Shown one piece after another: positions 27,784 through 36,531 of a stretch of 64,000 nt of DNA (positions within the stretch are counted from its first letter, which is position 1; the number at the start of each line of letters is the position of its first letter). Origin of the DNA: Chloroflexota bacterium (GTDB taxonomy: Bacteria; Chloroflexota; UBA6077; JACCZL01). The stretch spans positions 121,447-185,446 of the forward strand of contig JADLFM010000202.1 in NCBI GenBank assembly GCA_020845495.1. Reading direction: 5' to 3'. The translations under genes were made by a program, and so were the position numbers. Below the pieces are notes generated by a model. That model was not told the origin of the DNA, searched no databases, and saw only the letters and a list, made by a program, of their open reading frames with translations.

Positions 27784-28761
27784 ATGGCGACACTACCACT
27801 ACCGATCGTTCCCCGGACCGTCCCACTCTCGGTGGACGCGCCGGCGCCGCGCGGATCGCGTCCAGCCTGGCTAAAGGTCAAGTTCCCCCAGGGCGACAAC
27901 TACACCGAGCTGCGTGACCTGATGCGGGCACAGAGTCTTCATACCATCTGCGAGGAGGCGCTCTGCCCGAACATCGGCGAATGCTGGGAGAACCGGACCG
28001 CGACGTTCCTGATTCTGGGTGACGTCTGCACCCGCAACTGCGGCTTCTGCAACGTGACGACCGGGCGTCCAACTGGCCTCGACCTGGAGGAGCCGCGCCG
28101 GCTGGCAGAGGCGGTCGAGAAGATCGGGTTGCGCCACATCGTCATCACCTCGGTCACCCGCGACGACCTGCCGGACGGCGGCTCCCAGATCTTCGCCGAG
28201 ACGATCCGCGAGCTACGGCAGCGGGTGCCGGACTGCGGCATCGAGGTGCTGATCCCCGACTTCCAGGGCAACTGGGATGCTCTCGCAACGGTGATGGAGG
28301 CCCGCCCGGATATCCTGAACCACAACCTGGAGACGGTGCCACGCCTGTATCGCCGGGTTCGACCCAAGGCGATCTACGAACAGTCGCTCGAGCTTCTCCG
28401 GCGTGGCAAGGAGCTCGCGCCAGATATCGTGACCAAATCCGGCCTGATGGCCGGCCTGGGTGAGACTCGCGAGGAACTGCTTCAGGTGTTCACGGATCTG
28501 CGCACGAGTCAGGTCGACGTGCTGACGGTCGGCCAGTACCTACGTCCGACAATGCGCCATCTGCCTGTCGAGCGGTACGTCCCGCCGGAAGAGTTTGCCG
28601 AGCTCAAGGTGGAGGCCCAGGCGCTGGGCTTCGGCCACGTCGAGTCCGGGCCGCTCGTCCGGAGCTCCTATCACGCCCACCAGCAGGTACCGGGGGCGGG
28701 CGCTGCAAACCGCTCACGTTCCGCTACGAACGTCGACCTGGCGGGTGCCGCAAGCGACTGA
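27784..28761 (+). CDS. lipA: Lipoyl synthase
   Basis: 325 residues from ATG 27784 (an in-frame GTG at 27727 would add 19 residues). A radical-SAM enzyme that inserts two sulfurs into protein-bound octanoate to make lipoate. The auxiliary iron-sulfur cluster motif is seen in [13 protein letters not shown]. The radical-SAM CxxxCxxC appears in [15 protein letters not shown]. The C-terminal RSSYHAHQ supplies the conserved RSSY. It sits directly behind E2, whose lipoyl domain is its substrate. No lipB or lplA is in the window. The last 25 residues are an unconserved polar tail. Confidence 0.95.
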   Translation: MATLPLPIVPRTVPLSVDAPAPRGSRPAWLKVKFPQGDNYTELRDLMRAQSLHTICEEALCPNIGECWENRTATFLILGDVCTRNCGFCNVTTGRPTGLDLEEPRRLAEAVEKIGLRHIVITSVTRDDLPDGGSQIFAETIRELRQRVPDCGIEVLIPDFQGNWDALATVMEARPDILNHNLETVPRLYRRVRPKAIYEQSLELLRRGKELAPDIVTKSGLMAGLGETREELLQVFTDLRTSQVDVLTVGQYLRPTMRHLPVERYVPPEEFAELKVEAQALGFGHVESGPLVRSSYHAHQQVPGAGAANRSRSATNVDLAGAASD

Positions 28762-29011
28762 GCGCCGTGGATGGACGGGTGCGTCGCGGGTGCACGGGTA
28801 CGCGGCTTGACGCGCTGATAGTCCGGCCTGCGCTCTGCTAGAATGGGCGGGCTTTCGATCCGGTGAGCGAGGCCGGCTCCGTGGACAGCGTCCCGAGCCG
28901 GCGCCTCCCAGACCCACGATCGAGCCTGCCGCCGCGCTGGGAGCGTGACGGGAGCACGACACCTCGAGGACCACCTTGCAAGACGATACCCAGCGGCCGG
29001 AGGCCGGCGCG

Positions 29012-29422
29012 ATGTCGGCCCAGCAGCCGCCCGTCCAGCAACAACCGTCGGCTCCACTCTCGCCGCCCCAGGCGCCGCGCACCGCTCCCCTTGCCGAGAG
29101 CGTGGTAGCGCCGAGGGGTCTGGACCAGTTGCGCGCGGAGCCGCCTACCGCGCCCCATGGCTTCGGAACGCTTGGCATCGCTGCCGATCCGGTCGACCAT
29201 CACCCGTATCTCGGTGACACCGAACTTGCGATGTCGTATGCGCCCGAGCCACAAGAGCCGATGTACCTGCCGCTGGCCCTGTCGGTCGGGGCTGGTTTCA
29301 AGTTCGGCTGCGGGTTCATGCTCGCGGTCGGCGTGAGCATGTTCGGCCTGTTCCTGGTCGCATCGGTCATCTTCTTCGTCGCGACGCTCATCGGCCTGAC
29401 GCCGCCGGTCGCCCCCCGCTAG
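29012..29422 (+). CDS. Small membrane protein with Pro/Gln-rich N-terminus (hypothetical)
   Basis: 136 residues. The first 85 or so are polar, rich in Pro, Gln and Ala, and presumably disordered. They are followed by hydrophobic segments near residues 85-110 and 110-128 (LALSVGAGFKFGCGFMLAVG, then LFLVASVIFFVATLIGL). The ATG at 29012 is favoured by a GGAGG site nine bases upstream. A TAGAAT -10-like element occurs near 28833. No family is recognised. It ends at a strong hairpin shared with the convergent response-regulator gene. Confidence 0.65.
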   Translation: MSAQQPPVQQQPSAPLSPPQAPRTAPLAESVVAPRGLDQLRAEPPTAPHGFGTLGIAADPVDHHPYLGDTELAMSYAPEPQEPMYLPLALSVGAGFKFGCGFMLAVGVSMFGLFLVASVIFFVATLIGLTPPVAPR

Positions 29423-29429
29423 AAATGTC

Positions 29430-29457
29430 GACGGGGCGCGGCCGAGCGCGCCCCGTC
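29430..29457. terminator. 11-bp perfect hairpin between convergent genes
   Basis: GACGGGGCGCG (29430-29440) pairs perfectly with CGCGCCCCGTC (29447-29457) around a six-base loop, between the stops at 29422 (+) and 29485 (-). No U-tract follows on either side. Probably a bidirectional terminator. Confidence 0.7.
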
Positions 29458-29484
29458 AAGTCGGGTCTGGCGAGCCGGAGATGC

Positions 29485-30075
29485 TTAGCGCGGTTGCTCG
29501 ATGCCGTGCGTTAGCAGAATCGCCTCGGCTACCTCGCGCATCGACTTGCGGCTGTTCATGCTGAGCCGCTGGATGCGGTGGAACGCCTCGGCTTCCTTGA
29601 GGCCGTGCGTATCCATCAGGACGCCCTTGGCGCGCTCGACGATCTTGCGCGTCATCAACGCTTCCTTGGTGTCGCCAAGCTCCTTGTGAAGCTCGCGGTA
29701 CTCGCCGAAGCGGGCCAATGCCACCTCGATGGCCGGAGCAAGCTGATTCTCGCCGTACGGCTTCACGAGATAGCCCATGACGCCGGCATCACGCGCGCCT
29801 TCGATGAACTCCTGATCGGAGTACGCCGTCAGCAGTAGAACCGGGGCTACCCGGTCCTCAGCGAGCTCCTTGGCAGCGTCGACGCCGGTGATCTCGCCGG
29901 GCATCTTGATGTCCATGATGACGAGATCCGGCTTCACCTCACGGGCCACTTCAACCGCCGTGCGGCCATCGCCGGCCTGACCGACGACCTCGTGCCCGAG
30001 GTTCTCCAACATCTGTTCGAGATCGAGCCGCGCGAGCGGCTCGTCCTCCGCAATGACGATCCTTCTGGCGGTCAT
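29485..30075 (-). CDS. ANTAR-domain response regulator (PdtaR-like)
   Basis: 196 residues. An N-terminal receiver domain has acidic residues in IAEDEP, the phospho-acceptor D55 in LVIMDIKMPG, and the Thr and Lys switch positions in LLLTAYSD and LVKPYG. A coiled linker leads to a C-terminal ANTAR RNA-binding domain (IVERAKGVLMDTHGLKEAEAFHRIQR, about residues 143-168). Regulators of this type bind paired hexaloop hairpins in nascent RNA and prevent termination. The start overlaps the stop of the kinase gene (ATGA, 30072-30075), so kinase and regulator are translationally coupled. Confidence 0.93.
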   Translation of the reverse strand: MTARRIVIAEDEPLARLDLEQMLENLGHEVVGQAGDGRTAVEVAREVKPDLVIMDIKMPGEITGVDAAKELAEDRVAPVLLLTAYSDQEFIEGARDAGVMGYLVKPYGENQLAPAIEVALARFGEYRELHKELGDTKEALMTRKIVERAKGVLMDTHGLKEAEAFHRIQRLSMNSRKSMREVAEAILLTHGIEQPR

Positions 30076-31622
30076 ATAGCTCCTCCACGTGCCTGCACCG
30101 GGGGCTGCCCGGCTACTTGCCCGGGCACCAGCCCCGGTTGTTGGATCTGGGCGCGAGCGATGCGAGGGAGTGCCCGGCGGGGGAACGACACGACGGCCCG
30201 TACCCCCTCGCCATTCTCAAGCTGAAATTCGCCCTTCAGATCCTCGCGGACGAGCGTCCGGATGATCTGGAGCCCGAGCCCGCCGCGCGATAGGTCGAAT
30301 CCCTCGGGCAGACCTTCGCCGTCATCCTCGATCTCGATCCGCATGCTGTCCTCGGTCTGGAGCAGCCGGATGACGATCGTGCCCTCGCTCTTGTGCGCGA
30401 AGCCGTGCTCGACGGCGTTCTGAATGAGCTCGTTCACGATCAGCGCACACGATGTCGCCTGCTGGGCTGGCATCAAGAACTGGCGCTCGCCCTCGATTTG
30501 AATCGAGATCTTCTTTTCGGGATCGAGCGTGCCGGTCAAGAACTCTTGAGCGATCCGCTTGGCGACCTCATGGATGTTGATAATGCTCGACTCGTCCTTG
30601 GAGAGAAACTCGTGGACGACGGCAACGCTCATGATCCGGCCGACCGTCTCCATCAACGTCTCGGCAACTTCCGGCGACGGGGCCCGCCGTGCCTGGAGCC
30701 GCAGGAGTGCGGTGATGGTCTGGAGATTGTTCTTCACCCGATGGTGAATCTCCTGGATCATGGCGCTCTTGACTTTGAGTTCCTGCTCCTTCCGGTATTC
30801 GTCGGTCACGTCCTGGATGATGACGATCGCGCCCACCGGGTGGCGGCTGAACGTGCCGGGGAGGCGGGAGATCAGGCTCGGCGTCTCGTCGGCCATCAGT
30901 GGGACCACCTTCTTAATCCAGACGCGGTCCTGCTCCGCGACTCGCTGCTCGAGGCACACTCCCGTCTCCATCGACCGGAAGGCGATGTACTCGTTCGTTT
31001 CGAGCTCGGAAAGCTGGGTGTGCACCAGGCTGTCAACGTAGCCGAGCAGCCGGTAGAACCCCTCGGCAGCCGTCGAGGCATATTGGATCAGGCCGTTTGC
31101 GTCGATCACGAGGATACCGTCGTGGATGCCGAGGCGGCCGATGTTCTGCCCGCCATCGAGCCGCCCACGGGCGACGAGGTCGCGCACCCGAAGGATGGCG
31201 CGGCGCGGCACCGAGTCGCGCTTACGGAACCGCTCGTGCTCGATGACCGCCGTCTCGGTTGCCAGCGCCGCGACGATGTGCCCACCAGCCGCACGGACCG
31301 GGATGACCTCGCGGACGATCGGTACGCCGCCGACGACTGCGCCCTGGACCTCGTGACTCGGCCGCCCCTGATAGAGCAGCCGGGCAATCGGCAGCACCTG
31401 CTCGCGGCGTAGCCGGCGGCCGGTCAGTGAGTCCTGGTACACCGACGGTACTGGCACCGGCTGGGCATGCGCCAAGACCTCGACCTGCGATCCGGCCCGC
31501 GCGAACAACAGCACGTCCGCGTGGAGCAGATCGGCAAGGAGGTTCAGGTTTGGGATGATGCGCTCGATCAGCGCGGCTGCCGCGCTGTCCAGGTCGCTCG
31601 CCACGTCGGCTGGAATAGCCAC
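30072..31622 (-). CDS. PdtaS-like sensor histidine kinase (GAF-like, PAS, HisKA_2, HATPase)
   Basis: 516 residues. The N-terminal 150 residues resemble the GAF-like sensor of PdtaS. A PAS domain follows from about residue 165 (HDGILVIDANGLIQYAS). Then comes the HisKA_2 phospho-acceptor helix MIQEIHHRVKNNLQTITALL, with the active His. The ATPase domain shows NELIQNAVEHGF (N box), EDDGEGLP (G1) and GGLGLQII (G2). No membrane segment is present, so it senses a cytoplasmic signal. It phosphorylates the adjacent ANTAR regulator. Start GTG at 31622. A perfect TATAAT on this strand at 31698-31703 is the likely promoter. Confidence 0.93.
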   Translation of the reverse strand: MAIPADVASDLDSAAAALIERIIPNLNLLADLLHADVLLFARAGSQVEVLAHAQPVPVPSVYQDSLTGRRLRREQVLPIARLLYQGRPSHEVQGAVVGGVPIVREVIPVRAAGGHIVAALATETAVIEHERFRKRDSVPRRAILRVRDLVARGRLDGGQNIGRLGIHDGILVIDANGLIQYASTAAEGFYRLLGYVDSLVHTQLSELETNEYIAFRSMETGVCLEQRVAEQDRVWIKKVVPLMADETPSLISRLPGTFSRHPVGAIVIIQDVTDEYRKEQELKVKSAMIQEIHHRVKNNLQTITALLRLQARRAPSPEVAETLMETVGRIMSVAVVHEFLSKDESSIINIHEVAKRIAQEFLTGTLDPEKKISIQIEGERQFLMPAQQATSCALIVNELIQNAVEHGFAHKSEGTIVIRLLQTEDSMRIEIEDDGEGLPEGFDLSRGGLGLQIIRTLVREDLKGEFQLENGEGVRAVVSFPRRALPRIARAQIQQPGLVPGQVAGQPPVQARGGAI

Positions 31623-31697
31623 CGTCCTCGGTCTCGCCTCGAAGGTCCGCTCGGTTCACCTGGCACCAGGAGGTACAAGCGCGAACCGCAACCCTTG

Positions 31698-31703
31698 ATT
31701 ATA
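31698..31703 (-). promoter_or_regulatory. -10 box (TATAAT) of the PdtaS/PdtaR-like operon
   Basis: On the minus strand TATAAT is preceded, 16 bases upstream, by CTGACT, a four-of-six match to the -35 consensus. The predicted start gives a leader of about 70 nt for the kinase gene at 31622. In this GC-rich DNA a perfect -10 is unlikely by chance. Confidence 0.55.
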
Positions 31704-31733
31704 CGGTTCGGCTCGCGCCAGTCAGCGTTCGGG

Positions 31734-32210
31734 TTACGCGCCGCCGCCTTCTGCCACCTGGACGATCATCTCGATCTCGACGGTGATGCCGCGTGGCAGG
31801 CTTGCCATGCCGACGGCCGATCGTGCGTGGCGGCCCCGCTCGCCGTAGAGTTCCACCAGCAGATCCGAGGCGCCGTTGATCACCTCCGGCTGCTGTCCGA
31901 AGTCCGGCGTGCAGTTCACCATCCCGAGCAGTTTGACGACTCGCTGGACACGATCGAGATCCTGAATCGCCTCCTTCAGCGACGCCAGGAGGTTGAGCAT
32001 GACGAGTCTTGCCGCCTCGTACCCTTCTTCGACGCTACGCTCGGCGCCCACCTTCCCCTGGTACACCATCGCACCATCACGGGACGGCCCATGCCCGGAC
32101 AGGAACGCGAGATCCCCCACCCGCACACACCGCACGTAGTTAGCGACCGGCGCCGGCGGCTTCGGCAACGACAACCCCATCTCGGCAAGCTTTTGTTCGA
32201 CGTTCGACAT
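31734..32210 (-). CDS. RidA family (YjgF/YER057c/UK114) enamine/imine deaminase-like protein
   Basis: 158 residues, somewhat longer than the classic 130 because of an extended N-terminus (VEQKLAEMGLSLPKPPAPVANYVRCVRVGDLAFLSGHGP). The late ARSAVGMASLPRGITVEIEMI segment holds the conserved Arg and the strand typical of the longer RidA subgroup. Canonical RidA hydrolyses reactive enamines and imines from PLP enzymes; members with this N-terminus are less well characterised. It lies upstream of, and on the same strand as, the PdtaS-like kinase, with 111 bp and a promoter between. Confidence 0.88.
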   Translation of the reverse strand: MSNVEQKLAEMGLSLPKPPAPVANYVRCVRVGDLAFLSGHGPSRDGAMVYQGKVGAERSVEEGYEAARLVMLNLLASLKEAIQDLDRVQRVVKLLGMVNCTPDFGQQPEVINGASDLLVELYGERGRHARSAVGMASLPRGITVEIEMIVQVAEGGGA

Positions 32211-32612
32211 GCATCTCTCCGTTCCGTCGGCTGCCCCAACTCGCAGCGCCGCTCACGTGCCATCGCGCACCGCGCGGGCGCCATCAGTCCGTGCCGGCCG
32301 TCCGCCCGGCTCGCCTCTGGCGGCTACACGTGCTCCTCGGCTCCGACGCCGAGGCCACAGTCTGCGCGTGCAGCCGACTCGCGGTCTGCGACGCGTACTC
32401 TCCTCCTGGTCCGTCCCGTCATCGACCGCCCGCTCGTTGCGATGGTACGGGAGGCTCAGGGCGCCGTCAAACCGGCTACCCTGTGCAGGCGCAGTCAGGG
32501 TAGCCAGGCCCTGGGAGCAAGGCCCTGAAGGGTCAGACGGTTCCCAGGGTGCTACGTCCTATCGGCACACCGGCACGCCGTGCCCCGGGGGCGCGGTGCG
32601 AGGCAGACGCTC
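32211..32612. other. Gap between divergent genes with nested inverted repeats
   Basis: About 400 bases with no gene. On the plus strand GGCTACCCTG (32474-32483) pairs perfectly with CAGGGTAGCC (32496-32505). The second arm can instead contribute to a larger stem: GTAGC (32500-32504) and CCCTGGGA (32509-32516) with TCCCAGGG (32542-32549) and GCTAC (32551-32555). The two folds exclude each other. They lie 58-139 bases before the YihY start. No known RNA family was recognised. Confidence 0.5.
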
Positions 32613-33698
32613 ATGGGCAAGCTCATCGGCCGGATGCGCAGGTCGTGCATCGGGCGGTTCTACAAGCGCTGGACGTCGCGGCAGGCTGGTGAGGGCGCCA
32701 TCCTCATCGCCTGGCAAGCGCTCTTCTCGCTGTTCCCGCTGATCCTGGGCCTGCTCTCGATCTTTGGCCTCGTCCTGCGGGATCCTGAACGTCGGGCCGA
32801 AGTGACACAGGCGCTCGCCGGCGCGATTGCCAGTCAGTTTCCGTCTCAGCTTGGGAGCCTGCTCAGCTTCCTCGACCAGACCCGCGAGATCGGCGGGCTG
32901 TTGGGTATCGTCAGCCTGATCGGGCTGCTCTGGAGCGGCTCTAACCTGTTCGGGGCGATGGGCACTGTGTTCGACCGTGTCTACGGTGCGCCGGATCGGG
33001 GATTCGTGGGTCAGCGCCTGATCTCGTTCGCGATGATGGCCGTCTACGCCGTACTCCTGCCGCTCTCAGTGGCAGCCGGCGGCGCAGCCACGTTCGTCGT
33101 CGGGCTCTCAGAGCAGGTAGTGCCCTTCGAAGTCCCGTATTCGACGCTGGTCAGCGGCTGGCTCGTCTCCCTGCTATCAGCGACGCTGATGTTCCTCGTG
33201 GTGTACCGGGTCGTCCCGAATGTGGCGATCGGCTTCCGCGACGTGTGGCCTGGTGCGGTCCTGGCAGGCGTGTTGTTCGTGGCGCTCAGCCAGGTATTCC
33301 CGGTCTATCTGGGCTATATGGGCGGGAACTTCCAGGCGTATAAGACGCTGGGCGCGCTCCTGCTGCTGATGACCTGGCTCTACGTCCTGGCTTTGATCCT
33401 CGTGGCGGGCGCGCTGGTCAATGCCACCCTTTCCGGTCACTGCCCAGTACCCGCCCCGAACGCCTCTCCCACGGCGACAGACCCTGCCGATCATGAGCGC
33501 GATTCTCGCCGTCAGAGGACAGCCACGCGATCTGCCGGTCGGCATGGTACGATTCGCGCGCCCAATCGTCCTGACGGGCCGGCCTGCCAGAAGCGAGATG
33601 CGTCCGGTGCGGCCGGGTCGCCCGAGCCTGAAGACCGGGCAACACCAGGCGGCGCGGGCGAGCAGCAGACACCGCTACGTCGACATCAGGATTCGTGA
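32613..33698 (+). CDS. YihY/BrkB family inner-membrane protein
   Basis: 361 residues from ATG 32613; an in-frame start at 32580 adds 11 residues. Six membrane helices make up the Virul_fac_BrkB domain. Family hallmarks are the cytoplasmic FYKRWTSRQAGEGAILIAWQALFSLFPLILGLLSI opening and the LLQLLTWLY-like LLLLMTWLYVLALILVAGALVNA near the end. The last 85 residues are polar, Pro/Arg-rich and unconserved. The function of the family is unsettled; transporter-like roles have been proposed. Its stop overlaps the GTG of the following gene (33695-33698). Confidence 0.88.
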   Translation: MGKLIGRMRRSCIGRFYKRWTSRQAGEGAILIAWQALFSLFPLILGLLSIFGLVLRDPERRAEVTQALAGAIASQFPSQLGSLLSFLDQTREIGGLLGIVSLIGLLWSGSNLFGAMGTVFDRVYGAPDRGFVGQRLISFAMMAVYAVLLPLSVAAGGAATFVVGLSEQVVPFEVPYSTLVSGWLVSLLSATLMFLVVYRVVPNVAIGFRDVWPGAVLAGVLFVALSQVFPVYLGYMGGNFQAYKTLGALLLLMTWLYVLALILVAGALVNATLSGHCPVPAPNASPTATDPADHERDSRRQRTATRSAGRHGTIRAPNRPDGPACQKRDASGAAGSPEPEDRATPGGAGEQQTPLRRHQDS

Positions 33699-35479
33699 GC
33701 GCCGCGCTGGACCTCTCCACTCCGGACTCTGCCGACCCATCTGTACCCTGCACCCGGCCGCACGGCACTACGGGTGCACAAGTGACTGTGATCGGGCTGA
33801 GCGCCGCCATCCTGGTCGTCGTCGGCGCGCTGTCGTTGTTGGGCTGGCTGCTCGTGGGTCAGGTCGGCCGTCCGTTCGTCTACGACGACGTGAACTTCGC
33901 GCTTGGGGCGCGGGCAGTCGCCGAGACAGGTCAGCCCTACGGCAACCAGGGCTACCTGCTCCACCTGTACTGGCTGCGCGAGCAGTGGGCGCTCTGGCAT
34001 CCACCGCTCTACGTCTACACGCTCGGTCTGGCGGTCTGGTTGTTCGGAGCCGCCGAGGAGCCGATGCGCGGACTGGGGATCACGTGTCTGCTCGTGGCCG
34101 CTGCACTGGCCTTCGACCTTGCCCGACGGACGGTCCTGGCTCACGGCGGCACCCCAACGCGGGCACACCTCGGCGGTGCGATAGCCGTCGCGCTGTACCT
34201 ACTCAACCCACTCGCTATCCAGGCGTCGATGGTGCTGGACATCGACAACACCCTGTTGCTCGTGCTGGTGACGCTGACTGTCTGGGCAGCGGTGCGAGCG
34301 CCCGGACTATGGGGCAGTCGAACCATCGGCATCCTGACCGTTCTGTTTGCGCTGGCGCTCTGGAGCAAGCTGACTACCCCATTGGCGCTGGGGGCGGCGT
34401 TCGCGTTTACCCGGTTGTTCCAGAGAACCGGCTGGCGAGGCATGCTCCAGGCACTCGTGGTCGTCGCGATGGGATCGGCTCTGTTCGTCGTAACCTGGAT
34501 TGGTGTGAGCGCGCTCACTGGCATGCCAATCGATTACACGCTGGACGTCGTGCGCAACGAGGCGCTCGAAAGCTCCCAGGCGACGCGGGACCGGCTGGTA
34601 AGCCTGTCCGCGTTTGCCAACGGTGCCGCACCGGCGTTGCTCTGGATCGGGCCATTCTCTTGCCTGCTGTTCGTCTCAGCCGGCCTGCCGGCGCTCTGGC
34701 GGCTGCTGCGTGGGCGCGGTCTGGACGCGACGGATCTGCTCGTCGTCCTGGGCGCCGCAATCTACCTCGCCTACATCATGAAGCTTGCCGGCGGCTTCCC
34801 GAAGTACCATGTAGCGATGCTGCCGCTCTGGGCAGCGGCATCCGGTGCGCTGGTCGTGCGCATAGCTGACCGCCCGACTGTCCCCCAGTACGCGCTTCTC
34901 ATGCTCGGGACAGCCGGGCTGTACTACTGGTGGATGCCCAGCGTGCCCGACGTCTGGGGCGTGGGTTGGAACGACGACGTCATCTGGGACTTGCTGGTGC
35001 GACCGGGCCTGGCCGGGCTGGCATTCACGGTCGCGTGGGCCGCTCTCGGTCGACGCTCGCTGCTCTGCTCACTCCCGGTCGCGCTCGCGATCCTGGCGCT
35101 CGGTTGGTCAGTTGGGCTGGATCTCGGCCAGCGCGATCGCCCGGGCTCGACAACCTACTTCTACGGGCGGTACGGCAACCTGCTGGCTGCCGACGCCGTG
35201 CAATCGCTCCTGATGCCCGACGAAACCTATGTTGCCTCCAAGGATGTGGCCTGGTACCTGAGCAATCAGCGCTACGTCGATCAGGACTCCTGGCAGTACG
35301 TGGTCTGGGAGTTGGACCACGGCACGTTCGATGGCGCCTACCTCGGCATCCCAATCCGGGTGCTCGTGCTGGAGGTGGCCGACCCGACGACGCGCCAATC
35401 ATATGAGGGCGCGCTGCTACCCCGGTACCGGCCAGCCGGCGAGTACGGAAACTACCTGGTGTTGGTACGCGCGCCGTAA
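33695..35479 (+). CDS. GT39-type membrane glycosyltransferase
   Basis: 594 residues with about eleven hydrophobic helices. The first outer loop carries FVYDDVNFALGARAVAETGQPYGN, with the Asp pair where GT-C enzymes keep catalytic acids. LWHPPLYVYTLGLAVWLFG matches the conserved HPPLY helix of the PMT_2 domain. A soluble C-terminal region (about residues 475-594) follows the last helix. It is the third protein of this type in the window. GTGA overlap with the YihY gene suggests joint expression. The acceptor is unknown. Confidence 0.85.
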   Translation: MSAALDLSTPDSADPSVPCTRPHGTTGAQVTVIGLSAAILVVVGALSLLGWLLVGQVGRPFVYDDVNFALGARAVAETGQPYGNQGYLLHLYWLREQWALWHPPLYVYTLGLAVWLFGAAEEPMRGLGITCLLVAAALAFDLARRTVLAHGGTPTRAHLGGAIAVALYLLNPLAIQASMVLDIDNTLLLVLVTLTVWAAVRAPGLWGSRTIGILTVLFALALWSKLTTPLALGAAFAFTRLFQRTGWRGMLQALVVVAMGSALFVVTWIGVSALTGMPIDYTLDVVRNEALESSQATRDRLVSLSAFANGAAPALLWIGPFSCLLFVSAGLPALWRLLRGRGLDATDLLVVLGAAIYLAYIMKLAGGFPKYHVAMLPLWAAASGALVVRIADRPTVPQYALLMLGTAGLYYWWMPSVPDVWGVGWNDDVIWDLLVRPGLAGLAFTVAWAALGRRSLLCSLPVALAILALGWSVGLDLGQRDRPGSTTYFYGRYGNLLAADAVQSLLMPDETYVASKDVAWYLSNQRYVDQDSWQYVVWELDHGTFDGAYLGIPIRVLVLEVADPTTRQSYEGALLPRYRPAGEYGNYLVLVRAP

Positions 35480-35508
35480 GCGCCAAGCGAGCCTGACACT
35501 GGCGACGA

Positions 35509-35540
35509 ACGGGGCCGGCCCGTCGCTGGTCCGGCCCCGT
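35509..35540. terminator. 10-bp perfect hairpin between convergent genes
   Basis: ACGGGGCCGG (35509-35518) pairs with CCGGCCCCGT (35531-35540) with a 12-base loop, between the stop at 35479 (+) and the sigma-factor stop at 35566 (-). There is no U-tract. Confidence 0.65.
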
Positions 35541-35565
35541 AGGCTGCCGACGCGCTGTCGCGCGG

Positions 35566-36531
35566 CTAGTCGGCGAAGTCGCGGAGATGGCGCGCGCGGC
35601 TCGGGTGGCGCAGCTTGCGGAGCGCCTTCGTCTCGATCTGTCGAATCCGCTCGCGGGTGACCCCAAGCTCCTGCCCGATCTCGGACAGCGTGTATAGCCG
35701 ATCGCCATCCAGCCCGAAGCGAAGCTCCATCACCCGCCGCTCACGCGGGGTCAGCGTGTCGAGGACGCCATCGACGCGGAGGCGTAGCATCATCCTGGAC
35801 GCCGCTTCATCCAGGTCCAGGGCGTTCTCATCCTCCACGAAATCCGCCAGGACGGCGTCCTGCTCGTCGCCAACCGGGCTCTCGAGCGAGATCGGCAGCG
35901 GGAGAATTCGCACGATCTCGCGAACTCGATCGGGGGTGATCTCCATTGCCGCCGCGACCTCGTCCGTGGTTGGTTCGCGTCCCAACTCTTGCTGGAGTGC
36001 GGACGACGTCCGAACGTACCGGTTGATCGTCTCTACCATGTGGACCGGCACCCGGATCGTACGGCTGTGATCGGCGAGGGCCCGGCTCACGGCCTGCCGG
36101 ATCCACCAGGTCGCATAGGTGCTGAACTTGAAGCCACGACGGTAGTCGAACTTCTCGACCGCCCGCATCAGCCCGATGTTGCCTTCCTGAATCAGGTCGC
36201 CGAGCGGAATGCCACGATTCATGTAGCGGCGAGCCACGCTCACGACGAGCCGCAGGTTCGACTCGATCAGGCGACGGCGCGCCTCGGCCCCCCGAGCGAC
36301 CTCGTCTTCGAGCCGCTCGACATCCGCAACCGTCCGCGCCGAGCCGTCCCGCAACTGGAGGACGGCCGCCATGCCGGCCTCAATTGCCTGCGCCAGCTCC
36401 ACCTCGGCGGCGGCTGTCAGCAGGGGAACCCGACCGATCTCGTGCAGGTAGAGAGGAAGCGCTTCACTGAAAGCCTCCGCCCTCGATTCGGCGGCTGCTT
36501 CGGTGGTGACGACGTCATCGGTCACCATCAT
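35566..36531 (-). CDS. RNA polymerase sigma-70 family factor (RpoD/SigA-like)
   Basis: 321 residues from ATG 36531, chosen because AAGGAG lies seven bases before it. Conserved regions in order are region 1.2 ([14 protein letters not shown]), regions 2.1-2.4 ([55 protein letters not shown]), region 3, and region 4 with its helix-turn-helix ([19 protein letters not shown]). Region 1.1 and the long spacer of housekeeping sigma factors are absent, so this may be a group 2 factor or a short primary sigma. It directs polymerase to -35/-10 promoters. An ECF-like promoter precedes it. Confidence 0.93.
   Translation of the reverse strand: MMVTDDVVTTEAAAESRAEAFSEALPLYLHEIGRVPLLTAAAEVELAQAIEAGMAAVLQLRDGSARTVADVERLEDEVARGAEARRRLIESNLRLVVSVARRYMNRGIPLGDLIQEGNIGLMRAVEKFDYRRGFKFSTYATWWIRQAVSRALADHSRTIRVPVHMVETINRYVRTSSALQQELGREPTTDEVAAAMEITPDRVREIVRILPLPISLESPVGDEQDAVLADFVEDENALDLDEAASRMMLRLRVDGVLDTLTPRERRVMELRFGLDGDRLYTLSEIGQELGVTRERIRQIETKALRKLRHPSRARHLRDFAD

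Noticed and set aside
32540..32560. AGGGTGCTAC resembles the T-box antiterminator motif.
   Set aside because: The match is partial, no specifier stem or terminator was found, and the downstream gene is YihY, not an aminoacyl-tRNA synthetase or amino-acid gene.
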